64,000 nucleotides of DNA from Posidoniimonas corsicana (GCF_007859765.1 NZ_SIHJ01000003.1:248001-312000), one strand, 5' to 3'. Numbered from the stretch's first letter, positions 9,515-18,333 are shown. Translations and numbers: made by a program. Notes: generated from the letters alone by a model not told the origin.

Positions 9515-9791
9515 GGCGTGTCCTCGTGGCCTCCCGGCGGGGAGTCGCGGCGGTCAATTGCTTTAGGGGTAGGAACTCTTCGGGAATCTTGCAGGTGAGT
9601 TGAGCATCACGGGTACGAGTCAAGGCTAGCTGTGGAAACCCGGGCGCTCCGCCGCCGGGCAGCGTTGGCGGGTGCTCTTCGGCAACTCGCCGAGCGGGTA
9701 GTAGGGGCTAGCCCGGATACGCTACCGGGTGCTGCGTGAAAGCGGCCACCGCTTGCGTTGGTGGGCGCCCCCGCCGAGGAGGGGCGTCTGG

Positions 9792-11090
9792 CTACTGGTC
9801 CCGCAGCCGCGGGTCGAACGCGTCGCGGAGGCCGTCGCCAAGGAAGTTGAGAGCGAATAGGGTCACCCCGATGGCGCCGCTGGGGAACAAGATCAGCCAC
9901 CAGAACACCTTTACCGGCGTGATCACCTGGATCCCCTCGTTTGCCAGCAGGCCCCAAGAAACATCGGGCGGCTCGACCCCCAGGCCGAGGAACGAGAGGA
10001 ACGCCTCGAACAGGATCACCCGCGGGATGGTGAGCGTCAGGTACACGATCACCACGCTCAGCAGGTTGGGGATGATGTGCCGCAGCAGGATGCCCGCGTG
10101 CGACACGCCGATTGAGCGGGCGGACTCGACGAATGGCTCATTGCGGAGCGAGATCACCTGCCCGCGAACCACGCGGGCCATGGTGAGCCAGTAGATGGCG
10201 CCGACCACCAGGTAGAAGATCACTATCCGGCTGAGGCCGTATTCTTCTCGCCAGGCGCGGATCTGCGGGTCGTCGAGGATGGAGATCACGAAGATCACGA
10301 CAAAGATAAACGGCACCGAGTAGAGCACATCGACCAGCCGCATCATGGCGCCGTCGACCCAGCCGCCGGAGTACCCGGCGATCGCGCCGTACGTAACACC
10401 GATCACCACAGAGACGATTGTCGCGACCAGGCCTACGATCAGCGACACCCGTGACCCCCAGAAGATGCGGGACAGGATGTCGCGGCCCAGCTTGTCGCGG
10501 CCGAACACGGCGTTGATGGACCACTCGCCGAACATCGCGTAGCGGGCGCGGACCATCGCGCGGCTCAGCGGCCCCAGCACCGGGAAGCCGGCGTCGCGGT
10601 ACGGGCGTTGGACGATATCTTCCACCCGGTTCTTCTGCCGGCGGAGCTGCCGCACGGCGTCCTCACGGGCCTCTCCGCGAGACTCGCGGTAGTCAGCGCG
10701 TGCCGTGGCAAGGTCTTCTAGGGCGGGCGCCAGCCGCTCCTGCTGGTTGGCGATCCGCTCGGTGTCGAGCGAGAACGTGTCGATGAAGAGCGACCGATCA
10801 ACCGGCTTTTCGTCCGGTTGCCCTTCGGCGTCCGGATCTGGGTCCTCCAGCAGCCAACACGGCTCGGCGAACTTCAGGTCGGTGAACACCTTGTCGGGCG
10901 GCTGAAGCGGGAAAACCGGCGCGAAGAACGCGAGCAGGGCCACTGCCACCAGAGTCCACAGCGAAATCATCGCCACGCGGTTGCGGCGGAGCCGACGCAG
11001 CGCCTCCTGCGTGAGCGACAGCCCCCGCTTCGGGCCGCCCTCGGTTGGCTTGGTCGTGACTTCTCGAGTTGATCCGAGGCTGGTCGACAT
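9792..11090 (-). CDS. oppC: Oligopeptide ABC transporter permease, OppC type
   Basis: Inner-membrane permease of 432 residues. Residues 26-62 hold the OppC N-terminal segment with the first membrane helix (M-I-S-L-W-T-L-V-A-V). The C-terminal 230 residues are a standard binding-protein-dependent permease domain: G-R-D-K-L-G-R-D-I-L-S-R, five membrane helices and the ATPase-coupling loop E-S-A-R-S-I-G-V-S-H-A-G. Between them, residues about 68-190 form an extra hydrophilic region with a likely coiled coil (A-R-A-D-Y-R-E-S-R-G-E-A-R), longer than in ordinary OppC proteins of about 300 residues. It would lie on the periplasmic side. Last gene of the operon, 7 bases after oppB. No ATP-binding subunit is encoded next to it. 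Confidence 0.9.
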   Translation of the reverse strand: MSTSLGSTREVTTKPTEGGPKRGLSLTQEALRRLRRNRVAMISLWTLVAVALLAFFAPVFPLQPPDKVFTDLKFAEPCWLLEDPDPDAEGQPDEKPVDRSLFIDTFSLDTERIANQQERLAPALEDLATARADYRESRGEAREDAVRQLRRQKNRVEDIVQRPYRDAGFPVLGPLSRAMVRARYAMFGEWSINAVFGRDKLGRDILSRIFWGSRVSLIVGLVATIVSVVIGVTYGAIAGYSGGWVDGAMMRLVDVLYSVPFIFVVIFVISILDDPQIRAWREEYGLSRIVIFYLVVGAIYWLTMARVVRGQVISLRNEPFVESARSIGVSHAGILLRHIIPNLLSVVIVYLTLTIPRVILFEAFLSFLGLGVEPPDVSWGLLANEGIQVITPVKVFWWLILFPSGAIGVTLFALNFLGDGLRDAFDPRLRDQ

Positions 11091-11097
11091 GCGGCGG

Positions 11098-12012
11098 CTA
11101 ATTGTACTCCACGCGGGGGTCGAGCAGCCCGTACGACAGGTCGACCAGGAAGTTCATGGTGTACAGCAGCGTGGTGTAGACCATCACCAGACCCATCGCC
11201 ATGGTGTAGTCGCGGTTGAAGGCCGACTGCACGAAGTGCCAGCCCAGGCCAGGGATGGCGAAGATCTGCTCCACCACCGGCGAGCCGGTCAGCACGCCCG
11301 CCACCGCGGGGCCGAGGAACGACACCACCGGCAGCATGGCGGTGGGCAGCGCGTGCCGCATCACCACGCTCCACTGCGAGAGCCCCTTGGCCCGGGCGGT
11401 GCGGATGTGGTCTTGCGACAGCACGTCCAGCATGCCGGTCCGCGCAATGCGGGCCACGTACGCCGCGTACGGCGCGCCCAGGCAGAGGCCCGGCAGGATC
11501 AGCTGCCGCAGCGTGCCCCAGCCGCCCGCCGGGAAGATCGGGATCATAAATACGAACAGCAGGATGCCGAAGCCGGCCACCACGAAGTTGGGCAGCGCGA
11601 TGCCGATGGTGGCGATGCTCATCAGCGTGAAGTCCGCCGCCGTGCCCCGCCGCACGGCCGACACGATGCCCGCCGCGAGGCCGACGGTGAACGCGAACGA
11701 CAGCGCCAGCGCTCCCAACGCCGCCGAGATCGGCAGCCCCTGGGCCACCACCTCATTGACGCTGACGTCCATCTTCATGCTCTCGCCCAGGTCGCCGCTG
11801 GCGTAGTCCGTGAGCATCAGCCCCGCCTGCTCGAGCGGCGGCAGGTCGAGGTTGTACTTCCGCTCGAAGCTCTCCTTCACCACGTCGGGCAGCACCCGCT
11901 CGCTCTGGAACGGCCCGCCCGGCACCGCCCGCGTCAGCGCGAACGACAGGCAGAACACCGCCAGCAGCACGATGATCAGGCCGATCAGGCGGCGGAAGAC
12001 AAAGGCGATCAC
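11098..12012 (-). CDS. oppB: Oligopeptide ABC transporter permease, OppB type
   Basis: Inner-membrane permease of 304 residues beginning at a GTG (12012) that overlaps the stop of the binding-protein gene as GTGA, so translation is probably coupled. The frame stays open far upstream, but that part lies antiphase to the binding-protein gene. The start VIAFVFRRLIGLIIVLLAV is the standard first helix of OppB/DppB, followed by R-A-V-P-G-G-P-F, five further helices, and the coupling loop R-T-A-R-A-K-G-L-S. It ends V-D-L-S-Y-G-L-L-D-P-R-V, a hallmark of the family. It pairs with OppC to form the channel. Confidence 0.93.
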   Translation of the reverse strand: MIAFVFRRLIGLIIVLLAVFCLSFALTRAVPGGPFQSERVLPDVVKESFERKYNLDLPPLEQAGLMLTDYASGDLGESMKMDVSVNEVVAQGLPISAALGALALSFAFTVGLAAGIVSAVRRGTAADFTLMSIATIGIALPNFVVAGFGILLFVFMIPIFPAGGWGTLRQLILPGLCLGAPYAAYVARIARTGMLDVLSQDHIRTARAKGLSQWSVVMRHALPTAMLPVVSFLGPAVAGVLTGSPVVEQIFAIPGLGWHFVQSAFNRDYTMAMGLVMVYTTLLYTMNFLVDLSYGLLDPRVEYN

Positions 12013-13943
12013 TCCTGGTCCTCCTGCCCGGCCTGCGGCTGGTTGTAGAGCGGCGCGTCGGCCATGTACTCGTTGGGGCCTTCGAGGTCGGGGTCGATCC
12101 ACAGCCGCCGCAGCGGGTGCGAGTCCTGCAGGTTGTTGTAGAACCCGCGGATCTTGGGCCGCACCAGGTTGCTGCTGACGTACGTGTACACTGGCAGCAG
12201 CGGCTGGGCGTCCATCAGCATCCGTTCGGCCTGCTCCAGGATCCGCATCCGCTTTTCTGGGTCGGTTTCGGCGGCGGCGGCGGCGATTAGCGCGTCGTAC
12301 TCCGGCACGGCGTAGCCCGACTGGTTGTTGCCGTTGTTCGACACGTACATGTCGAGGAACGTGTTGGGGTCCAGGTAGTCGCCGATCCAGGAGCGGCGGC
12401 AGATGTCGTAGTTGAGCTGGGCGGAGTTCGAGAGGTACGTGCCCCACTCCTCCTTGCGGCCCGAGATGCTGATCCCCAGCCGCTCCTGCCACTGCTTGCG
12501 GACCAACTCGGCGATGGTCTCGTGCTCCTCGGCGCCGGAGTTGTACAGAATCTCTAGCCGCGGGAAGCCCACGCCCTCGGGGTAGCCCGCCTCGGCGAGC
12601 AGGCGGCGGGCCTCCTCGACGTTGTTGGCGGCGCACTCCTGCGACGTGTAGCCCGGCATGCCGGGCGGCACCAGCGAGTAGGCGGGCGGCTCGCCGGCGC
12701 CCACGGTGTCGAGGATCTGGTCGCGGTCGAGCGCCAACGCCAGAGCCTTGCGGACCCGCACGTCGTTCAGCGGCTCGCGGGTGGTGTTGAAGTTGTAGTA
12801 GTAGGTGGCGAGCTGCCGCGCCGGGTTAAAGTCGGGCCGCGGCGGCTGCTCCTTGAGCAGCTCGCGGTTGATCAGCTTCGGGTTGGTGTACGACCAGTCG
12901 ATCTGCCCGGTCTCGTACAGGTTGAAGGCGGTGATCAGCGAGTCCACCACCAGCGCGTCGATCACCTCCAGGGCCACGTTGTCCCGGTCCCAGTAGTTGT
13001 CGCTCTTCACCAACCGGATGCGGTCGCGGATGCGGCGGAACTGGATCCGGTACGGGCCGTTCGTGACGATGTTCTCCGGCGCGGTCCAGTCGGGCCAGCC
13101 GTGGGTCTCGATGCAGGTCTGGTTGACCGGCGACATCGCGTAGAAGCCGATCAGCTCGGGCCAGAACGGCGTGGGGTTGCTGAGCTCGGTGACCAGCGTG
13201 TGGTCGTCCACCACGCGGACGCCCACCTCGCTGAAGTCCAGCAGCACCGCCTTGCAGGGCTCCCACTCGTCGGACTGCTCGGTCCGGCCGGTCATGCGGA
13301 ACCGCCGCTCGGCGCCCTCGACGTCCAGCACCAGCGTGTGCTGCTTGGCGAAGTCCTTGCTGGTCACCTCCTCGTCGCGGAACTGCGAGTCACGCTCGAT
13401 CGCCTTCAGCTCGCCGCGCAGCACCTGGCCGCGGGCGTGGGGCAGGGCGCCGTCGGGCGCCTCGTGCAGCTCGACCTCTACCTTGTCGCCGGGCTTAAGG
13501 ACGCTCGCGCCCAGGGTGTACCGCTCGCCGTTCTTCACGTGCCACATCGCCTGTGCGTACTTGGCGCTGGTCAGTGGGTCGAGGAAGCGGCGGTAGGTGT
13601 AGTAGAAGTCGTGCGCGGTGACCGGGTCGCCGTTGGACCAGCGGGCGTCGTCCCGCAGGCGCCACGTGTACGTGCGGCCGTCTTCTGAGACCTCCCAGCT
13701 CTCGGCTACCCCGGGCAGTGCCTGCCGTGTTTCTGGGTCGAGCTGCACCAGGCACTCGAAGATCGACCACAGGATGCGGCCCTCCGGCGCGCCGGACACC
13801 ACGGCCGGGTCGAGCGACTGCACCTCGGTGCCGTTGGAGAACGAGAAGTCCGCCGGCGGCAGCCGCCCCAGCGAGACCAGCCACCCCAGGCCCGCCACGA
13901 GCCCAATCAGCAGCAAAGCAGAGATCAGCAGCCGTTGGGTCAT
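12009..13943 (-). CDS. oppA: Peptide ABC transporter substrate-binding protein (SBP family 5)
   Basis: Binding protein of 644 residues, first gene of the transporter operon. Residues 6-26 are hydrophobic and there is no lipobox cysteine, so it is either a secreted protein or stays anchored by this helix. Family 5 features: G-T-E-V-Q-S-L-D-P-A-V-V, F-E-C-L-V, P-G-V-A-E-S-W-E-V-S-E-D-G, W-S-N-G-D-P-V-T-A-H-D-F, and N-Y-W-D-R-D. Residues about 141-236 form an insertion rich in charged residues between the first lobe strands, not expected in OppA of about 540 residues. Oligopeptide specificity is inferred from the family. Confidence 0.88.
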   Translation of the reverse strand: MTQRLLISALLLIGLVAGLGWLVSLGRLPPADFSFSNGTEVQSLDPAVVSGAPEGRILWSIFECLVQLDPETRQALPGVAESWEVSEDGRTYTWRLRDDARWSNGDPVTAHDFYYTYRRFLDPLTSAKYAQAMWHVKNGERYTLGASVLKPGDKVEVELHEAPDGALPHARGQVLRGELKAIERDSQFRDEEVTSKDFAKQHTLVLDVEGAERRFRMTGRTEQSDEWEPCKAVLLDFSEVGVRVVDDHTLVTELSNPTPFWPELIGFYAMSPVNQTCIETHGWPDWTAPENIVTNGPYRIQFRRIRDRIRLVKSDNYWDRDNVALEVIDALVVDSLITAFNLYETGQIDWSYTNPKLINRELLKEQPPRPDFNPARQLATYYYNFNTTREPLNDVRVRKALALALDRDQILDTVGAGEPPAYSLVPPGMPGYTSQECAANNVEEARRLLAEAGYPEGVGFPRLEILYNSGAEEHETIAELVRKQWQERLGISISGRKEEWGTYLSNSAQLNYDICRRSWIGDYLDPNTFLDMYVSNNGNNQSGYAVPEYDALIAAAAAETDPEKRMRILEQAERMLMDAQPLLPVYTYVSSNLVRPKIRGFYNNLQDSHPLRRLWIDPDLEGPNEYMADAPLYNQPQAGQEDQE

Positions 13944-14023
13944 AGAGCCGGGGCGGGAAGCGTCAACGCGGGCCTGAAGCGTCTACTGTAGCTCCACCGG
14001 CCACCAGGGCCAATGGCTCGCCG

Positions 14024-14926
14024 CTAGCCCCGGGCCCGCGGGTGCGCCTTGAGGTACGCCGCCCGCAGGTTGCTGGTGCTCACGTGCGTGTAGATCTGCG
14101 TGGTGACCAGGCTCTTGTGGCCCAGCAGCTCCTGAACGCTGCGGATGTCGGCGCCGCGGTCCAGCAGGTGGGTGGCGAAGCTGTGCCGCAGCGTGTGCGG
14201 GCTGGTCCGCGTGTCCAGGCCGCACTGCTTGATGTACTTCTCCAGCATCCGCGCGACGCTGCGGGTGGTGATCCGCCGGCCGAACTTGTTGGTGAACACC
14301 GGCGCGTCGGGGCCGGGCGTCTCCTTGGGCGAGAGCCGCCGCGCCGCGAGCCACACCCCCAGCGCGTCCAGCGCGAAGGACCCCAGAGGCGCGAACCGCT
14401 CCTTGCGGCCCTTGCCGCGGACGCGGACCACGCCCTGCTCGCGGTCCAGGTCGCCGTCGTTCACGCCGACCAGCTCACTCACGCGGAGGCCAGCCGAGTA
14501 GAGCGTCTCGAGGATGGCGCGGTCCCGCTTGCCGGCGGGCGACTCGGCCGGCGGGGCGGTCAGCAGCCGGCCCACCTCCTCGGTCGACAGGAAGTGCGGC
14601 AGCTTGCGGCTCTTGCGTGGGTTGCGGAGCGGCGTGGCGGGGTTCTTGGCCACCCACTGCTCGCGCTGGCCGTAGCGGAAGAAGCTGCGGATGCTCGACA
14701 GCTTCCGCGAGATCGACGTCTTGGCGTAGCCGGCGTCGTGCATCGCCGCGACGAAGCCCCGCAGCTCGAGCGTGGTGATCGAAGCCGGCTCCGGCGTGCC
14801 GCCGGCGTCGTCGGCCAGGTACGCGGCCAGGCTCTCCAGGTCCTCGCGGTAGCCCTTGATCGTGTGCTCCGACGCGCCACGCTCCGACTCCAGGTGCCTG
14901 AGGAACTGTCCGGTCTGGCGTCGCAT
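14024..14926 (-). CDS. xerC: Tyrosine recombinase XerC/XerD-like
   Basis: Site-specific recombinase of 300 residues, the normal Xer length. The frame is open another 270 bases upstream, but the ATG at 14926 (M-R-R-Q-T-G-Q-F-L-R-H-L) gives the family's N-terminus. Residues 1-90 are the SAM-like core-binding domain (T-I-K-G-Y-R-E-D-L). The catalytic domain has all expected residues: R148 in A-G-L-R-V-S-E, the Lys of G-K-G-R-K-E-R, H244 and R247 in H-T-L-R-H-S-F, H270 in L-L-G-H-K-S and the nucleophile Y279 in T-Q-I-Y-T-H. The likely role is resolution of chromosome dimers at dif; XerC and XerD cannot be told apart here. No integrase-linked mobile element surrounds it. Confidence 0.88.
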   Translation of the reverse strand: MRRQTGQFLRHLESERGASEHTIKGYREDLESLAAYLADDAGGTPEPASITTLELRGFVAAMHDAGYAKTSISRKLSSIRSFFRYGQREQWVAKNPATPLRNPRKSRKLPHFLSTEEVGRLLTAPPAESPAGKRDRAILETLYSAGLRVSELVGVNDGDLDREQGVVRVRGKGRKERFAPLGSFALDALGVWLAARRLSPKETPGPDAPVFTNKFGRRITTRSVARMLEKYIKQCGLDTRTSPHTLRHSFATHLLDRGADIRSVQELLGHKSLVTTQIYTHVSTSNLRAAYLKAHPRARG

Positions 14927-15047
14927 CGGCGTGACCGCGGGGCGGAGGGAAGGATCGGCTGAATCGACGGTACCTGCTGGGTGCTCCAAAGAGCAAGCCC
15001 GAAAGCCGCGTCGCCGGCGAGCTGGTAGCCATCGGCGCCAGCCCAAG

Positions 15048-15073
15048 AAAAAAGGCCCGGCTAGCGGACCTTT
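15048..15073 (-). terminator. Rho-independent terminator downstream of the 76-residue gene
   Basis: On the minus strand an A-rich run precedes a 6-bp stem (GGTCCG paired with CGGGCC, one G-T wobble) with a 5-base loop, then a run of six T residues. Extension by A-T pairs makes it stronger. It lies about 30 bases past the stop of the small gene at 15103. Confidence 0.75.
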
Positions 15074-15102
15074 CCTCTTCGCGGGCTCGGCGATTCGCCG
15101 GC

Positions 15103-15333
15103 CTAGTCGACCAGCGGGTTCGCGACCCGGTTCTGCTGTTTGGCGGTGCGGGCCTCGCTGCGGATCTTGCGGCTCAGCACCGCGGCGTCGTACCACGAGA
15201 AGCTGAGCTCCGGGTTCGAGGCCTGACGCCCCAGCGCCCGCAGCGCGGCGGCTTGCTGGGTGTCGTCGTACAGCAGGATGTAGCGCTCTTTGCCTTTGAC
15301 CAGCGCGAGCACATTGACGTCGTCGTTATTCAT
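15103..15333 (-). CDS. Small conserved-looking protein of unknown function
   Basis: Protein of 76 residues starting MNNDDVNVLALVKGKERYIL at an ATG preceded by GGAGG nine bases upstream; longer starts up to 15480 lack a ribosome site and give an arginine-rich extension. The sequence contains Y-I-L-L-Y-D-D-T-Q-Q-A-A-A-L-R-A-L-G-R-Q-A-S-N-P-E-L-S-F-S, a compact alpha/beta pattern, and ends in a basic, probably disordered tail. No cysteines, signal or membrane segment, so probably cytoplasmic. A clear terminator follows. Function unknown. Confidence 0.75.
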   Translation of the reverse strand: MNNDDVNVLALVKGKERYILLYDDTQQAAALRALGRQASNPELSFSWYDAAVLSRKIRSEARTAKQQNRVANPLVD

Positions 15334-15504
15334 TTCGGGGGGCCTCCATGCAGGCTGCCGCGGCGGGGTGGCGGCGCGTCTAACGGGCGGGCGATAGCAG
15401 CGCGAGCAGAGCATTCGGCGCGCTCGGGGCGAGGGCAGGGTCCGTTGCCGTCGCGGGCGCGCTGCGTCTGTCTCGGGCAATCGCCGGACGCATCTAGAGA
15501 ATGG

Positions 15505-16650
15505 CTATCGGCTCTCCGACCAGCGACGCACCACTCGGCTTTCTCCGCCGCCGCCCCGCGCGGTCAGCATCTCCGAGATGTGCAGGTGCGCGCAGAAGCG
15601 GATGAAGTCGTCGCTGCGCTGCAGGTAGCCCTGCCAGCCGCCGAACCGCGCGTCGTCCCTAAAACTCACATAACTGGCAAGCGCGGCGGTGAAGTCGGGG
15701 TCGTGGCCGTGATAAACCCGCGTGTGCGTCATAACCGGACTGTCCGAGGGCTGGCACACCGGCCGCACCGGCGACGGGCACGGAGGCGTGAAGCCCCGCG
15801 CGTCGGGCCAGTCCGGTGGGAACATGCCGGCGACGCCGGCGATGCCGTCTGGCGCTGTCGTGCCCGGCGTTGCGGTTGTAGTGTCGATCTCGGCCGGCGC
15901 CTGGTGGGCCGTCTGCTGGGCGTCGACAAACGGCTCGCCCAGATCTTGCTCGCCGCCGCCCATCGCTTCGGCGTCGGCGGGCGGCGCCGGTTCTGCCGGC
16001 GGGGTCGCCCGGGGAAGCGCGTCCGGCGCCAGCGGGCCCGGCAGCGGCGGGCCGTGCACCGGCAGCGGCTCCGGCGGGCAGCTGGGCGTCTGCGTGGCGA
16101 GCTGCTCCTTGGCCAGCGCCATCTCGGCCTCGAACACCAGCGACTCCGGGATGTACTCCTCGTCCGGCGTGCCCCAGGGCAGGCCGTAGCCGGCGGGGAT
16201 CGGGTGGAACCCGGCGTTGGCCGAGTACCACTCCACCCGCATGCCGCAGCGCGGCGGGTAGTAGGGGTCGAAGTCGGTCACCGCGCCCACCACCACCGCG
16301 TCGACGCCCAGGTGCTGCGCCAGCCGCCGCGCGTCGCGGGCGGCCTCGGCGGGCACGCGGAACAGGCCGAGCTGGATGATCGCCTGCTCGGTCACGCCCA
16401 GCGGCACCACCTCAAACCCGCGGACCGACTGCAGCTCGGCGAAGTACGCCATGGCGAACTGCGCGCCGTCGACGGTCGGCTCGTCGCTTAGGTTGATGAA
16501 CGGCGCCACCGCCACGCGGCTGAGCTGCGGGAACGGGTTGTGCACGATCGGCTGGACGCTCACCTCGGGCAGCAGGAAGTGGCAGCCCGAGGGCAGCAGG
16601 CAGCAGCTTGCCGCCAGGAGCGAGAGCAGGATAGCCGGGCCGCGGTTCAT
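15505..16650 (-). CDS. Lipoprotein with CsgG/TolB-like N-terminal domain
   Basis: Protein of 381 residues. Residues 1-23 are a lipoprotein signal (L-L-P-S-G-C, Cys 23 as lipid site). The ATG at 16650 was preferred over one 162 bases upstream because it places the signal at the N-terminus. After it, SRVAVAPFINLSDEPTVDG, E-L-Q-S-V-R-G-F-E-V-V and D-A-V-V-V-G-A-V-T-D-F-D-P-Y form the alternating strand/helix pattern of the CsgG/TolB N-terminal type fold found in outer-membrane assembly and secretion proteins. Residues about 195-290 are Pro/Ala-rich linker. The C-terminus (G-Y-L-Q-R-S-D-D-F-I-R-F-C) is helical. Likely held at the outer membrane, facing the periplasm; the exact role is unknown. 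Confidence 0.7.
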   Translation of the reverse strand: MNRGPAILLSLLAASCCLLPSGCHFLLPEVSVQPIVHNPFPQLSRVAVAPFINLSDEPTVDGAQFAMAYFAELQSVRGFEVVPLGVTEQAIIQLGLFRVPAEAARDARRLAQHLGVDAVVVGAVTDFDPYYPPRCGMRVEWYSANAGFHPIPAGYGLPWGTPDEEYIPESLVFEAEMALAKEQLATQTPSCPPEPLPVHGPPLPGPLAPDALPRATPPAEPAPPADAEAMGGGEQDLGEPFVDAQQTAHQAPAEIDTTTATPGTTAPDGIAGVAGMFPPDWPDARGFTPPCPSPVRPVCQPSDSPVMTHTRVYHGHDPDFTAALASYVSFRDDARFGGWQGYLQRSDDFIRFCAHLHISEMLTARGGGGESRVVRRWSESR

Positions 16651-16954
16651 AAGGAGGTAGCGATTGCTAGCGGCCCCCCTGCTAGCAGGCCGAGCGCACA
16701 ACGACACGGCCTTGTCGGTGTAATCGGCACAACCGGCGGGGCCGCTTGAGAGGAAAACCAAACTCCCAGCCGCGCCCGTCAGGAAGCGACCACCGACGCC
16801 GGCAAGTCCCAAGAGCCGCTCTCCGATAGACGGTCCTCATTCGTGACAAACCGTAGGGTGCATGCAATGCACCAGTTAGCGCACCGCAGCACCGTGCATT
16901 GCATGCACCCTACCGACTCAGCCCTAAGAGCTGTCGCGACACCTGCGCCTCCTA
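16651..16954. other. Intergenic stretch with a long perfect inverted repeat
   Basis: No credible gene: the short frames here have no ribosome site and no protein-like composition. The only clear structure is the 20-bp perfect inverted repeat at 16853-16913, listed separately. The side near 16650 presumably holds the promoter of the lipoprotein gene. Confidence 0.5.
16853..16913. repeat. Perfect 20-bp inverted repeat (REP-like)
   Basis: Left arm 16853-16872 (GTAGGGTGCATGCAATGCAC) is the exact reverse complement of the right arm 16894-16913, with 21 bases between. It lies between two convergently placed gene ends/starts, has no T-run and so is not a normal terminator. The opening GTAGGGT is shared with the repeats near 30.6 and 31.4 kb, which suggests a family of REP-like elements. 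Confidence 0.85.
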
Positions 16955-17161
16955 TCACTTCTTCCCCAGCAGCCGCCGCACGCCCCAGACGAGCCCGGAC
17001 ACCAGTCCGCCAACCGTCAGCACGCCTGCTACCTGCGACAGCACCAGGTTCCCACCGTTCTGACCGAACGCGAAAATGCACATCCCGCAGAACAGCGAAA
17101 CAAACGTCAGCGTGCTCAGCACGGTCCACAGGTTGAATCGCTGAGGTTGGGGATCGTTCAT
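16955..17161 (-). CDS. Small membrane protein, two predicted helices
   Basis: Protein of 68 residues from the ATG at 17161 (MNDPQPQRFNLWTVLSTLTF). The frame could start 39 bases higher, but that would overlap the upstream pentapeptide gene's end. Two hydrophobic segments, L-W-T-V-L-S-T-L-T-F-V-S-L-F and V-A-G-V-L-T-V-G-G-L-V-S-G-L-V, flank a short loop with NGG; the C-terminus is basic (R-R-L-L-G-K-K), so probably cytoplasmic. It starts 36 bases after the pentapeptide gene's stop on the same strand. Function unknown. Confidence 0.65.
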   Translation of the reverse strand: MNDPQPQRFNLWTVLSTLTFVSLFCGMCIFAFGQNGGNLVLSQVAGVLTVGGLVSGLVWGVRRLLGKK

Positions 17162-17196
17162 AGTCCGCAAACCGCATTCAAGCAGGCGACCGTGGG

Positions 17197-17811
17197 TCAC
17201 TCATCAGCGTCGACCGCCTGCACCCGCAGGTCAAACAGCGGCGCGAGGTCCAATAGCTGACTCGGGTCGACGGTCGCCTTCCGCAGCAGAGTCGGCTCGA
17301 GCAGCACCCCGGCCAGCGCCGAGCCCCGCAGGTCGAGCCCGGTCTGCTGGCATCCGGCGAACCGGGCGCCCCGGAGGTCGCAGTTCCGCAGCACCACGCC
17401 CGTCAGCACAACCTGCTGGAAGTCGGCCTCGCGGAGGTCGCAGTTCTCCAGCACGCAGTTTCGCAGCTTGGCGCCCAGCACCGACGCCAGGTTCAGCTTG
17501 CAGCCAATGAACCGGACCTCGCTGAGGTTGCCGTCGATCAGCTGCAGCCCCGTGCCGCGGCACTTGTGCAGCTGGGACTTGGAGAGCCGCGCCTTGACCC
17601 ACCGCGCGTTGGAGAGGTCGCACGCCTCCAGCCGGCACTCGTGCAGGTCGGTGGTCTCCAGCGTCCCGCGCGACAGGTCGCAGCGGGTCAGCCGGCACTG
17701 CTCCAGCGAGGCGCCCTTGAGGGTCGCCCCCACCCGCTGGTCGACAAAATGCTCGCCCGCGAACTCGTCCGACAGCACGCCCTCGGACAACGAGGTTGAA
17801 GTTGGGTCCAT
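17197..17811 (-). CDS. Pentapeptide-repeat protein
   Basis: Protein of 204 residues from ATG 17811 (MDPTSTSLSEGVLSDEFAGE). Residues about 40-175 consist of tandem five-residue repeats of the A-(D/N)-L-x-x type, here often C-x-L-x-x (for example C-R-L-T-R, C-D-L-S-R, C-D-L-R-E, C-D-L-R-G), which build a right-handed quadrilateral beta-helix. The many cysteines at the central position are unusual but seen in the family. No signal peptide, so cytoplasmic. Some relatives mimic DNA and bind gyrase; nothing here shows that. It begins 4 bases after the stop of the upstream small membrane gene, so the two are likely one operon. Confidence 0.85.
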   Translation of the reverse strand: MDPTSTSLSEGVLSDEFAGEHFVDQRVGATLKGASLEQCRLTRCDLSRGTLETTDLHECRLEACDLSNARWVKARLSKSQLHKCRGTGLQLIDGNLSEVRFIGCKLNLASVLGAKLRNCVLENCDLREADFQQVVLTGVVLRNCDLRGARFAGCQQTGLDLRGSALAGVLLEPTLLRKATVDPSQLLDLAPLFDLRVQAVDADE

Positions 17812-17815
17812 CGAT

Positions 17816-18097
17816 TCAATCTCGCGGGCCGTGTGTGCTTGCGGAACGCGCGTCGGCACTTCGCTGTTTGTACCTTTGACGCAACGAGGCGGGCAGCCCA
17901 ATCAGCCAGGCTACGAGCCCACCTACCGCACAGGCGCCGATCGCCATGAGGCTCGCGTAGATGATAGCGCGCAGGATCATCGGGCCGACGGCGTATGCCA
18001 GCCCGCCAAACCCGAGGCCTACCAGCGTTAGAACCCCAAACATCGCGGTGAGCGTGAAGCGCGGCATCTGGCTTGTTGAGTTTGTTCGATCTGTCAT
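17816..18097 (-). CDS. Small membrane protein of unknown function
   Basis: Protein of 93 residues from ATG 18097 (MTDRTNSTSQMPRFTLTAMF). Two strongly hydrophobic stretches, M-F-G-V-L-T-L-V-G-L-G-F-G-G-L-A-Y-A-V and A-S-L-M-A-I-G-A-C-A-V-G-G-L-V-A-W-L-I-G, make a helical hairpin; the C-terminus is basic and Ser-rich. R-F-T-L-T-A-M-F-G-V-L resembles the R-F-S-x-R-T-L-L start seen in the gene at 8162. It is 4 bases upstream of the pentapeptide gene. No function can be assigned. Confidence 0.6.
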   Translation of the reverse strand: MTDRTNSTSQMPRFTLTAMFGVLTLVGLGFGGLAYAVGPMILRAIIYASLMAIGACAVGGLVAWLIGLPASLRQRYKQRSADARSASTHGPRD

Positions 18098-18333
18098 GAG
18101 AGCAGGACTTTTGGCCGGATTGGTTTCGCTTGGTTTGATCCACCTCCATGGATGGGAATGAAGCGTGGAGTGGCTTTGCTTGCATTGCGGTTGCCGCCGG
18201 CGTCGTGTGGAACTTGTGTCCCCGCTAGTCATTTCGTAGCCCCCGGCTCTGCCGGGGGATTTCTATCTATTCCTCGTGTGACGTTCAATCAGCTCGATCG
18301 CGATCTCCAGCCCCCGAAAGTTCTGTCCGATTC

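Noticed and set aside
14024-15196. XerC as part of an integrative element
   Set aside because: It has the standard Xer length and residues, and no attachment-site repeats or cargo genes flank it.
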